From Phytophthora quininea (lineage: Eukaryota; Oomycota; Peronosporomycetes; Peronosporales; Peronosporaceae): DNA of 64,000 nt. The stretch spans positions 62,001 to 126,000 of the forward strand of contig JAAVTG010000670.1 of assembly GCA_011947345.1 (NCBI GenBank), given 5' to 3'. Positions 1-8,791 of this stretch are shown in pieces. Made by a program: the position numbers and the translations under genes. Under the pieces are notes generated by a model that had not been told where the DNA came from, ran no database searches, and was given only the letters and a program-made list of their open reading frames with translations. Each line of letters begins with the position of its first letter. Within the stretch, counting starts at the first letter, position 1.

Positions 1-912
1 CTCGACTAGGGCCCGCCAGAGGCGGTCGGGTGGACGACGTTGGCGCCGGACCGGATCGTCGGCGCCCGTGGTAATCCTGAATGGCGTCAAGCTCCATGGG
101 CTCAGGCTCCGTGACGGAAGGGGTAGCGAGGGAGAACGCCTCGGAAGCGGACACGCTGTAATCTTCACGTAGTGCTGTCTCGAAGGCTTCTTCAAGGGAC
201 CCTGGCGTCTTCCTGGTCAGGTAGAAACGCTGGTAGCCAGCGTTCATACCAGAGATGAAGACATGGACTTGAGTCGCCATGTCCACCGGATTCGTCGTGA
301 TGCACGACACCAGGTGTCGTGCCCGCTGAATGTATTCGAGCATGGACAGCCGTCCCTGTTTGAGTGACAGAAAAGCCGAGCGTTGGACACGCTTGTCTTG
401 AGGGGGCTCGAAGGCCAGGCGGAGGTCTGCCTTGAGCGACTCCATCGTCGAGAAGCAGGAGGAGTCGGCGACAAGTTTGCCGAGCGCCCATTCCTTGGCC
501 TTCCCCGTCAACTTGGACAATAGGAACCGGGTACGAGCAAACTCGGTAGACAACTGCCGAGCTTCGATCGCGATGTCGATCTCACAGAACCAGCGATTCA
601 GCTGGAGGCGAGCGTCGCCGTCACCACTGTAGGTGGAGACATCGAGCTTCACGATGTCGTTCTTGTTCTTGGTCGGCGTGGGAGTCGTCGCACGCTGACG
701 CAGGGCAGCGAGCTCACGCGCCATGAACTCATGAGCAGCCAGGCGTTGGGCAGTCTCCGTTCCAGCAGTCAGCAACGTCTTGATGACTCCTTCTCCGGAG
801 ACCGCAGCGAGGCGGTGTAGCGCCTCCCACTCAAACACGGATAAGTGGGGAAGCTGGCGTGCTCAAGGGCACCAGCCCCTTCGTTGAAATTGGAAGCGTC
901 GTTCACGTTCAT
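1..912 (-). pseudogene. Ty3/Gypsy retrotransposon gag, partial
   Basis: A gag-like reading frame runs off the left edge on the minus strand. The start codon is at 912, and the frame is broken by about one missing base near 855, after which it stays open to base 1. The translation contains the capsid/retrotrans_gag pattern: an RxxLNRWFCEID block, a TRFLLSKLTGKAKEWA block and a FISGMN block, followed by a proline-rich tail. The zinc knuckle and pol lie outside the window. This is one end of a Gypsy element that removed the 5' half of the GIP pseudogene at 1048. Family assignment is from motif recognition; the frameshift could be decay or a sequence error. Confidence 0.75.
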
Positions 913-997
913 GGTCGTGTGGGCGGACTACAAAGTGCTACCAGATGTAACGGGGCGGTGCTTGTGGGGAATTTAACTCTGGCTATTCAATCTGTGT

Positions 998-1017
998 GGC
1001 GCCCGACTTCGGGCGCC
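998..1017. repeat. 9-bp-arm perfect hairpin in Gypsy leader/LTR
   Basis: GGCGCCCGA and its exact reverse complement are separated by two bases. It lies just 5' of the Gypsy gag start on the minus strand, inside the probable LTR or leader (about 913-1045). Its role is unknown; it could be a terminator-like or packaging hairpin. Confidence 0.5.
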
Positions 1018-1047
1018 GTGAGCCAACAAAACTAAGAGCTAATCTAA

Positions 1048-1799
1048 TTGGTCGCCGTGGCGCACGGCGACCGTGTGACGGTACCCCGTCACACCAACTA
1101 CTCGAAGGGTGTCGCGATGGCCAACGACTTCGTGGTGCTACAACTCAAGAAGCCCAATTTGTTTAAGCCAGTGCTGCTCGCTGAGGCCGACGATTCGAAC
1201 TACGCGACTGGTGTTTGGGCTACTACCATGGACTGGGGGCACGGATACCAAAATCAACGGGACAGACGCCTACAGTACGAGATGCAGAGTGTCGATGTGC
1301 TATTTGCAAGTGACGAAACGTGTGCCGTTCATCAGGTCGTTGACTGTTCTTGACTCGCCCGTCCAAGCACAGCACTTGTGCACTTGTTGGCAAGTTGGAA
1401 ACTGGGGTTTATTTCTCTTCTGCTTTTTTAGGTTTTCTCGGGCCTCCTTGCCCTCTCTTCTAGCTGCTACTGCCTCTACTGCCTCCAACCGAGATGTTAC
1501 ACACGCAAGCGCGCACAATCCTCACACGTACGCTAACTTCTGGCTTCCGCACCCGTACAAACTCTCTGCAGCACCCTGCCACCTGGATAACATCCAGTGG
1601 GTGTAGTAGAATATTGACTCCAGCACGGTTTGCGCCGGAGGCATTATTAGCGGAGGTAAGGCAACCCAGGACGTTTTAGTGGGTCGTAAAAAACGGGACC
1701 TGCGATAGGGAAGGCTACTACAGCATCTACTCTCGAGTGTCGAGCGCCCACACATGGATTGGTTCCATCACGGGCGGCAACGGCACGCGTTTTGCTTGA
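1048..1799 (+). pseudogene. GIP-like trypsin-fold pseudogene (copy a)
   Basis: Remnant of a secreted trypsin-fold glucanase-inhibitor-like protein. The first block (1048-1345) matches the region from the 'HPNYS' strand through the catalytic-Asp block (NDFVVLQL) to the SDETC loop of the intact neighbours. The second block (1620-1799) has CAGG and then the C-terminal YYSIYSRVSS...WI helix. The N-terminal half, including the catalytic His, was lost at the Gypsy boundary. The catalytic-Ser block is deleted between the CAGG motif and DVLVG, and an in-frame stop and a frameshift follow. A 274-bp insertion separates the two blocks. Non-functional. Confidence 0.8.
1346..1619. mobile_element. 274-bp insertion with 6-bp target duplication
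   Basis: TTGACT is present at 1340-1345 and again at 1614-1619. Removing 1346-1619 restores the GIP reading frame exactly across the join, as judged from the paralogues. The insert has no obvious terminal inverted repeats, no TG...CA ends and no poly-A. The element class is unknown; a SINE or a degenerate LTR is possible. Confidence 0.6.
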
Positions 1800-1962
1800 T
1801 TACAATTGCTGGGCTCAAGTGGATAACTACCGGTACTACTAGACTTTATCGTTAGAGTCCGAAATTTCAATCGCATTTAAAACCCAATTGTTGTTGACAA
1901 TCTACACGGACTGAGCGTTTGGAACGCGACTACGCGTGGAGATGAGGCGCGAATGCACGCGC

Positions 1963-2754
1963 TTACTGTCCCTGGACAGTCTTTCCGCGGACCGAGTTGA
2001 CCCACTCGACCGCAGTCGAAACTCGTGAGTAGACGGAAGGGTATCCCTGAACGCCGCACCTGTAGCCCCAGCTGGACAGACCGACCAGGACATCGTCGGC
2101 GTCTCCGGCCTTGTTCTCCAAGATGAGCGGGGCGCCCTGGTCTCCTGAGCAGGAGTCCTTGTTGGCTTGTCCGCCGGCGCACACGTTGGTGGCAATGTCG
2201 ATGTTCAGGATCTGCCAGCAGTCCTCGCTCGCCCACAGCTCCACGTTGACCTTCTGGAGCTCGTACGAGAAGGAACCGTTCGGGAACGACGTGGTCCCCC
2301 ACCCCATGACAGTCGACCACCCGCCCGCCTTGATATCCGAGTCGTCGGCCTCGGCCAGCTTCACCGGCGTGAACGTGCTCGCCTTCTCCAACTTGACCAG
2401 CGCAAAGTCATAGGCGCCGCTGGTGTCGTTGTAGTCGGTGTGATTCTGCACCGACGCGATCTTGATCTGCTCGCCGTCCTTCGTGCCGTTGCGGTAGTGC
2501 GTACCCACAGACACGTAGCCGAACTCGCCGAACTTGGTGCACGACGCAGTCGTCAGAACGTACTCGTTCGCAATAAGCGAACCGCCGCAGAAGCTGTCAC
2601 CGTCGGCCGTCGGACGGATGCCAACCGTGTATGTCTTGGTTCCGGCAGGGACAGTCGATCCACCGAGGATGAGTTTGCGCTCGACGCTCTTGGTCTGAGC
2701 GGTGGCAAGACCAACTGCAATGGAAGCGGCGGTAAGAGTGGAGACGACCTTCAT
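1963..2754 (-). CDS. Glucanase inhibitor-like protein, catalytically dead
   Basis: 263-residue secreted protein. The start at 2754 (MKVVSTLT) is chosen because it gives a signal peptide (about residues 1-19). The frame stays open for 32 codons upstream but without such a leader. The trypsin fold is recognisable: an activation-like LILGGS strand (28-33), CGGSL (56-60), MGWG, SSWG and the C-terminal YSRVSTAVEWV helix. All three catalytic blocks can be located. The His is Ser71 (TTASC), Asp116 is kept (YDFAL), and the nucleophile Ser is Gln206 (GDQGAP). In this family such proteins bind and inhibit host plant endo-beta-1,3-glucanases in the apoplast instead of cleaving protein. The frame is uninterrupted, making this one of two clean inactive members of the cluster. 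Confidence 0.9.
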   Translation of the reverse strand: MKVVSTLTAASIAVGLATAQTKSVERKLILGGSTVPAGTKTYTVGIRPTADGDSFCGGSLIANEYVLTTASCTKFGEFGYVSVGTHYRNGTKDGEQIKIASVQNHTDYNDTSGAYDFALVKLEKASTFTPVKLAEADDSDIKAGGWSTVMGWGTTSFPNGSFSYELQKVNVELWASEDCWQILNIDIATNVCAGGQANKDSCSGDQGAPLILENKAGDADDVLVGLSSWGYRCGVQGYPSVYSRVSTAVEWVNSVRGKTVQGQ

Positions 2755-3237
2755 CGTAGCGTGGAGGATTGGAGTGCGGAGTGTACGGCAAAACCCGAAG
2801 TGGCATTGAGACTGCTGGAGAAGTTTCTGCTCGAGGAATCGATGGGACACTGACCGTCATCTCGAAACGCCGAAGCTCAAAGCCCAGAGCGTCATCAAAG
2901 AGTCGACCCAGATTTGATCGTCTGTGGATGTGAAGAAGCACGTGGTGCTGTGTAACTAGCAATTGCACGAAACGATCACATCCCAAGATGAAAGAGTGAA
3001 AAGTTCGACACGTCTGTCTACAGGGGACTCTGCTGACACGTTGGGGCGAACTTCTTCCCATCACGAGACCCGAGATGCAATGGAAGGGCGAGGCGATGGA
3101 ATGGGCAAGAAAGAATTCGAATTCATTCAGTCGCTGCACGAGATCAAACTCACCAGCACGTTAGCCAAATCGTTCGGAAGCAAACTTATCTCGGTTCAAA
3201 TTTGGCTCTGAGGAGCAATTTAAATCTCAGTGGCCTC

Positions 3238-3300
3238 TTAGACCGTAAATATTTGCAGTCACCGAGTTGATCGACTCGACCGCAGGCGCGACTCGTGGTG
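3238..3300 (-). pseudogene. GIP C-terminal relic
   Basis: About 20 codons match the final GIP helix (RVAPAVESINSV against YSRVSTAVEWVNSV in the neighbour) and end at a stop at 3238. Nothing of the rest of the gene is visible directly upstream. It is a leftover of an older tandem copy, downstream of the copy at 3490. Confidence 0.5.
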
Positions 3301-3489
3301 TGATACTACGGAGCACTGCGAACGAGTCCGAGACGGATACCTGGAATCTAGCCGCGTATGAATACAACAAAACCAGAGGCGATCAAAGCTGCAATGGGAC
3401 GACATTGCAATATTATCACATTTCGTAGCGCCTACCATTGCAAGCAGGTCCCCTTGCCGCCGACGATGGAGTCGATCCACGCACGAACA

Positions 3490-4230
3490 CTAGACACTCG
3501 AGTAGACGCCGTAGTAGCCTGCTCTCGCGCAGGTGTCGTCCTTCGCCCAGCTCACCACTCCGATAAGCACGTCTTCTGTCGAGTTTGATCCACTGGCGGA
3601 TGCCACAACGAGTGGGCCGCCCGAGTCCCCTGCACACGCATCCTTGTTGACAACACCGCCTGCGCAGACCATACTCGAGTCGACGGTCGCGTAGTTGCTG
3701 CAAGCCTCGTCGCTAGCGAGTTGTACTTTCACGCCTCGCAGTTCTTGCGAGTAGTTCTCGCCAGTCTCCGCCTGTGTGCCCCACCCCATGATCGTGCCCC
3801 ACTCGCCGACTACAAAGTCGGAGTCGTCGGCCGCAGCGAGTTTCACGGGCTGGAACGAGCTCGGCTTCTCCAGCTCGACCACTAGGAAGTCATCCGCGTA
3901 TAGCACGTTCTCTGAGTAGTTAGGGTGGGCCATGATAGAGATCACGCGGATCTGCTCGCCGTCTTGGGTGCCATTGCGGAAGTGACTTCCGATCGAAGCG
4001 TAGCGCATATCGTACGCCAAGCAGTGCGACGCCGTGAGCACGTGGGTGGGCGAGATCAACGAGCCACCGCAAAAGCTGTTGCCGTCGATGGTGGCACGTA
4101 GACCAGCAGTGTATGTCTTGGTTCCGGCGGGGACCACATCTCCTCCGACGATCAGTTGGCGCTCGATTCCGTAGGCATTGCTACCAGAAGCGATGGCGGC
4201 TAGCACGGCAGCAACGGCAGCAGTCTTCAT
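3490..4230 (-). CDS. GIP-family trypsin-like protease with intact triad, 3' frameshift
   Basis: 246 codons as read, with a signal peptide (about 1-19, MKTAAVAAVL) and a propeptide-like IERQLIVGGD junction. The catalytic His69 (TASHC), Asp114 (ADDFLVVEL) and Ser203 (GDSGGP) are all present, so by sequence this could be an active S1 serine protease, unlike most neighbours. The frame ends early at 3490 in the last helix. An apparent two-base loss in a TCTC dinucleotide near 3497-3502 shifts it, and the usual last ~20 residues can be read in another frame to a stop at 3432. The triad and all core strands precede the break. This may be a real truncation or a sequence error. Confidence 0.85.
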   Translation of the reverse strand: MKTAAVAAVLAAIASGSNAYGIERQLIVGGDVVPAGTKTYTAGLRATIDGNSFCGGSLISPTHVLTASHCLAYDMRYASIGSHFRNGTQDGEQIRVISIMAHPNYSENVLYADDFLVVELEKPSSFQPVKLAAADDSDFVVGEWGTIMGWGTQAETGENYSQELRGVKVQLASDEACSNYATVDSSMVCAGGVVNKDACAGDSGGPLVVASASGSNSTEDVLIGVVSWAKDDTCARAGYYGVYSSV

Positions 4231-4618
4231 ACAATCGCTAGTTTTTCACGTCGCTGGAGAGGCGCCAGAATCGAAAGTGGCGGCTTCCAGATGATGCCAC
4301 GACTAGCGTGAGCATTACATTATTGAGATTGGCTGTGACGATGGGGCCGCTTTTCATGGCTGTGGGGATCGCACGCGACAAAGCCGCACTGCAGAGAGTT
4401 TGGAGGAGCAAATTGATGGTTGCGAAACGTGATCTGCTCGTACAGTCATCAAGTGAATGTCACGCCTGCCGTCCAAAGTTTACTCGCTTCTCGCTCCTCG
4501 CTTCTTGGACAGTACACGCCGATTGTTATCTTTGTGCTTGGGATGGGATCGTGTCGTGGGCACGTGACCGTAGAGCTCCTCAGTTGAATTTCTACAGCGG
4601 TGAGCTCACTCGTACAGC

Positions 4619-5446
4619 ATGAGATTCCTGTCGGTTGTTGTCGCCTGCGTCGGTGTCGTACAAGCCGTGTTCGATGCCGCTCAAGGTGGGTTCGGCCAGA
4701 GTGCGGCCACCGTAGGCGATCTCGCCCCAGCCAACTCCACCAACAGCAGCAACAGCTCACAGGCGTCCAACATCACCATCGTCCCCAGCGGCACCAAGAC
4801 CTACGTCGCTGGAGTGCGTGCCACCATCAACGGCACCAACCAATGCGCCGCTTCTCTCATTACCCCCACGCACCTTCTCGTCGGCTCGTACTGCGTCTAC
4901 TACAACATTCGATGGGCCTCCATCGGTTCGCACTACTCGAACGGTACCCAGGACGGTGAGCAGATCAAGATCGTGGCGATTCTCAACTACCCAGAGTCGT
5001 CCTCCACGAACTTCTCGAGCGACCTGGCGATTATTCAACTGGAGAGACCGAGCTCCTTCGCGCCCGTGTCGTTAGGGTCTGCCGACGATTTGGACCTCAA
5101 AGTCGGCGAAAGAGCGATCAAGATCGGCTGGAACGACTCGAGAGGGTCGGGCGACGAAGGCTACCAGCTCAAGCGGGCTGAGGTGCAGTTGATCAGCGAT
5201 GAAGAGTGTTCCCAACAGACGGTAGTGGATGGGAGTACTCAAATCTGCGCTCGCGGCATCCCCAACAACAAGTGCTGGGGCTATGGAGGGCCCCTCGTCG
5301 CGGAACGTCCAGGCGGCGACGAATTGATCGCCATGGCAACTTTTGGACCCGACTGCCGCACGATGGGGGCTCCTTTCATCTACTCACGGTTGGCGAAGGC
5401 CCGGAAGTGGATCGAGTCGGTAGTGGGCGGCATGTGTTTCCACTAG
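4619..5446 (+). CDS. Glucanase inhibitor-like protein, divergent dead variant
   Basis: 275 residues. The N-terminus is signal-like (MRFLSVVVACVGVVQA), followed by a Ser/Asn-rich, potentially N-glycosylated linker (about 38-51) that the other copies lack. The trypsin fold is retained. The catalytic His is Tyr91 (LVGSYC), Asp135 is kept (SSDLAII), and the Ser block reads CWGYGGP, giving Tyr222 plus a one-residue deletion. It therefore cannot be a serine protease by the usual mechanism, and an inhibitor or decoy role is inferred from the family. It faces away from the copy at 3490 across a ~390-bp divergent intergenic region (4231-4618). The pseudogene at 7390-7968 is its closest relative here. 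Confidence 0.88.
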   Translation: MRFLSVVVACVGVVQAVFDAAQGGFGQSAATVGDLAPANSTNSSNSSQASNITIVPSGTKTYVAGVRATINGTNQCAASLITPTHLLVGSYCVYYNIRWASIGSHYSNGTQDGEQIKIVAILNYPESSSTNFSSDLAIIQLERPSSFAPVSLGSADDLDLKVGERAIKIGWNDSRGSGDEGYQLKRAEVQLISDEECSQQTVVDGSTQICARGIPNNKCWGYGGPLVAERPGGDELIAMATFGPDCRTMGAPFIYSRLAKARKWIESVVGGMCFH

Positions 5447-5541
5447 TTTCAAGGATTGGCTGACGCAAGTCACATAACACGCATGATTTCTTTGAATTGT
5501 TAACGAGTCGACGCTAGTCGGCTCTATTGCGTAACGGTGCT

Positions 5542-6323
5542 TTACTGGCCCTTGACGACCGAGCTGATCCACTCGACAGCGGTCGCCACGCGCGAGTAGA
5601 TGGCAGGCACTCCCTGCTGGCCACAACCAGATCCCCAGCTCGACAGGCCGATCAAAACGTCGTCAGCGTCGCCAGGGTTCAGCTCCTTGATCAGTGGGCC
5701 GCCCGTGTCGCCAATGCACGAGTCCTTGCCAGCAGCTCCACCAGCACACACCATCGAGTCGTCCACGACGAACATGGTGGCGCAGTCTTCGTTGTTCCAG
5801 ACCTCCATGCCCACCTTCTGGAGCTCGTACGAGTCGGTGCCGTTGGGGTACGTGGTGTCTCCCCAGCCCATGAAGGTCGTCCAGTAGCCCGGCTTGATGT
5901 CCGATCCGTCCACTGCAGGGAGCTTGATGGGGCTGAACTTGCTGGCCTTCTCGAGCGTCAACAAGGCAAAGTCGTACGAAGCGCTGGTGTCGTTGTAGAG
6001 CGTGTGGTTCTGGACCTTGACCACCTTGATCTGCTCGCCGTCCTGCGTGCCGCTGATGTAGTGCGTTCCCACGGCCACGTAGTTGGGCACACCAAAGCCG
6101 ACGCCAGTACACGCAGCAGTGGTGAGCACATGGGTGGGCGAGACCAGTGTCGCCCCGCAGTAGCTCTTGCCCTCGGGGTCTCGCGAATGCCGGCCGTGTA
6201 CGTCTTGGAGCCCATCGGGACGGTCGACCCGCCGAGAACAAGTTGACGCTGCACGTGTTCAGCGTTGGCTTCGGCGGTGGCCAAGAGGCCAACCGTAGTG
6301 GCGACAGCAGAGATAACCTTCAT
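5542..6323 (-). pseudogene. Glucanase inhibitor-like gene with one frameshift
   Basis: The start at 6323 gives a signal peptide (MKVISAVATTVGLLATAEA) and the usual QLVLGGSTVP strand. After the GIRETP motif the frame is lost near 6173-6177 by one missing base, then stays open to 5542. In the second part the His position is Ala (TTAAC), Asp is kept (YDFALL) and Ser is Thr (GDTGGP). Everything else, including the C-terminal YSRVATAVEWI helix, is well preserved, so the copy is either very recently dead or intact with a base missing from the assembly. Confidence 0.8.
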
Positions 6324-6777
6324 CGTAGCGAGGTTTGGTGGAATGCGGTGAGCAGTACGCGGCGAAACCCGAATTGTTAAGTGATGCATATTTAGCGTGG
6401 ACTGAGGGTCCCAGTGATGATGACGGAACCGCTTGACGGCTTGTTAATCGGACAGGCGCAGAGACGACCATGCGTTGCGGGCGCCCGCGAACTGGGGGAT
6501 GGTTTCGATTTGAAATCGTGTGGGGTAAACCCGTGCGGCGTTCGATTCGTGTGGTTTGTGTGTTCAAATACGGCGCTGTAACATGGCAATCAAACAACAC
6601 GGATCTGGACAATCTTCTGGGAAGAACGAACGCCGGCTGGGCGCAATGGCTCGAAGAACAGCTCTGGCTGTGATGGAGTTCGACATCAGTGTTGGCAAGG
6701 ATTCGCATCTGTCTAGACACTAGTACTATGTCCAGTACGCTGTTGTAGTGAAGCGTGTCGGCAACACAGTGTGGCTT
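6324..6777. other. No gene seen
   Basis: Intergenic stretch between a GIP copy and a transposase relic. It holds short open frames on both strands with no recognisable motif. Confidence 0.4.
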
Positions 6778-7327
6778 TCATACTTTTTTCTGTTCGACGA
6801 GTCTTGTCGTTTGATCGTTCAGGCATTGCAGCCATGTCGTGGGGTTGCAAAGTTGTTGATGCTGCGCCAAGGTGAACACGTTTCGAGTGCCGAAGGCGCA
6901 GCCACCGAAGATGTAATGATTCTCGACTAAATTCTTAGAGTTGTCGAATAGCTTCTTCGCCAGTTGACTGCTGCCGACACAGTCAGCCCAATTTGCAAGG
7001 TCAACGATCGCTGCATGAAGGGGTGCGAGGCTTGTCGGGGCAACGATCGCCGACTGATCGACGTACAACCCAGCGTGCTCTAATGCCTCAGACGGCGAAG
7101 TGTTGTACGGGTCTGGGTCACCATCCAGGTGACGAAGCAGCTTCTTGTGTGCGTGCTGCAACAAACCGCTGCTTCAGCCACGCAATGGCTCCCCAGTCCA
7201 TCGGCTGCAGAAGTGCCGTGATGTGGGTCGGGATGCACAGTGCATTACGGTCATGCAGGCGTTCTTGGTTGTCGGGCACACGCAGTCCATCGGAAGATCT
7301 CGTTCGAATTCTAGGCGGGAAATTCAA
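6778..7327 (-). pseudogene. Pogo/Tigger-type DDE transposase fragment
   Basis: Two overlapping minus-strand frames carry the characteristic segment ITALLQPMDWGAIAWLK, equivalent to the 'LLQPMDxGVIxxFK' block of pogo/Tigger/jerky DDE endonucleases. It is followed by a helical region (AIVDLANWADCV...). The frames are joined by a frameshift near 7120-7160. Only the C-terminal part of the catalytic domain is present; the DNA-binding half and terminal repeats were not found. It lies against the truncated 3' end of the next GIP pseudogene and probably caused that truncation. Confidence 0.6.
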
Positions 7328-7389
7328 CCTTGTATTTTGCCGGAACCCCTGTAGTACAGTACATGGTTAAGACTATCGTTCGCCCGCCA

Positions 7390-7968
7390 ATTCCGCGCGC
7401 ACAACACTGTGAGTCGTCCACGGTCGTCTCCTCCGAACACTCTTCATTGCTTAGTAGCTGCACGTCGACACGCTTCAGTTGCGGGTCGTCGTCGCCCGTT
7501 CCCCACTCGACGCTCCAGCCGAGTTTCACAGTCTCTTCGCCGCCCCTGACTTTCAAATCGTCGTCAAACCCGAACGACACGGGCGCGAAGGAGCTCGGTC
7601 TCCAGCCAAATAATCGCCAGGTCGCTCGAAAGGTTCGAGGCTGATGACTCGGGTAGCTAAAGTAAAGCTGCTCGTCGTCTTGAATGCTATTGCGGAAGAG
7701 CGTTCCGATCGAGGCCCAGCGAACGCATTCTGGGCAGGGCGATGAGAGCACCGGCGCATTGGCTGGTGCCGTTGACGATGATGGTGCGCAGCCCGACGAC
7801 GTAGGCTTTGGTGCCACTGGGAACGATGGTGACGGTGGACGACGATGAATTGCCGCCGGTGTCGCTCTTGAGGTTGTCTGGAGCGAGGTCGACAGTACTC
7901 TGGCCGTGAGCGGAGGCGAACACGGCCTGAACGAAGACCCACATGGTGACGCCCGACAGTATATTCAT
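7390..7968 (-). pseudogene. GIP-like pseudogene related to the copy at 4619
   Basis: The N-terminus (start 7968) has a signal-like segment and a linker ending in TIVPSGTK, as in the 4619 gene. The CAGALI strand follows, then a deletion removes the segment with the catalytic-His equivalent and shifts the frame. The remainder (VRWASIG, SSFAPVS, LKVRGGEETVKLGW, QLLSNEEC, CCARGI) follows to about 7390, where homology stops at the pogo-like fragment. Dead copy. Confidence 0.75.
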
Positions 7969-8426
7969 TCTAGCGACGTGTGCTGTGAGAGGTGACGATG
8001 TCTTTGCTGGAGGAACGGAAATGAGGCGAATCGCGGCGACGTGCCGTGGGATCGCTTTGGTCCCTTCCCGAGCTCAAACAAAAGCGAGGGCATGTGTGCT
8101 TGAGTCGTGACAGTCCCAAGGCTCAACGCAAAGCTGCAAGTGCGTATTCGCGCACTCTCTAAACAAAGCGACTGTCTGGACAGCAACAGCGCAGTAGACC
8201 AAGCGTGTTATCGTTTGGTTCTCGAGATGGGATCACGTTTGATCACTTGGTCGTGTCGGGATCACGCCCATGACTCGCCTAGATCCAGCATGATTACCTG
8301 GTACATTCTAGGGCATGACGAAGCGTTCAATTGTTGCATGCATTCGGCCGATTAACAGGGAAGCGGACACTTTACTATCTAAAGCTGTCGCTTTCGAATT
8401 AGAGACAACCTGAACGCACGAAGACA
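7969..8426. other. No gene seen
   Basis: Intergenic DNA between two GIP pseudogenes. No recognisable coding, repeat or RNA features. Confidence 0.35.
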
Positions 8427-8791
8427 AGATGACGACCTCCTAACGACAATCTTGGCCGCTTCCTGTAACTTTTCTGCGGAAGAGTCTTCGAGCGCCAGCC
8501 TAACGTCGGAGGAGATGTAGTGCCCATCGGGGCCAAGACGTACACAGCCGGCCCGCGATCCACTATTGACGGCGACACAGTGTGCGGCGGCTCGTTGATC
8601 TCGCACACCCACGTGTTCACGGCGTCGCACTGCTTGGCATACGATATGCGCTACGCCTTGATCGGAACACACTTCCTTCACGGCACCCACGACGGCGAGC
8701 AGATTCGAGTCGTCTCCCTCGTGCCCCACCACCACTACTCGGACACGGTGGTGCTCGAGCTCGAGTGGACCAGCTCGTTCAAACTCGTGAA
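8427..8791 (+). pseudogene. GIP pseudogene, 5' half, split by hAT element
   Basis: Signal-like and pro-region sequence carries frameshifts. From about 8487 the frame reads ERQPNVGGDVVPIGAKT, then CGGSLIS, the catalytic-His block TASHC (His retained), RYALIGTHF, GEQIRVVS and a shortened Asp region, to SSFKLVK at 8791. There the hAT element begins, inside the codon run that continues at 11015. It is closest to the copy at 3490. Confidence 0.8.

Noticed and set aside
2167..2853. 228-codon plus-strand open frame
   Set aside because: Antisense shadow of the GIP gene at 1963-2754; high GC third positions keep it open.
5527..6246. 239-codon plus-strand open frame
   Set aside because: Shadow of the GIP copy at 5542-6323; no protein-like motif.
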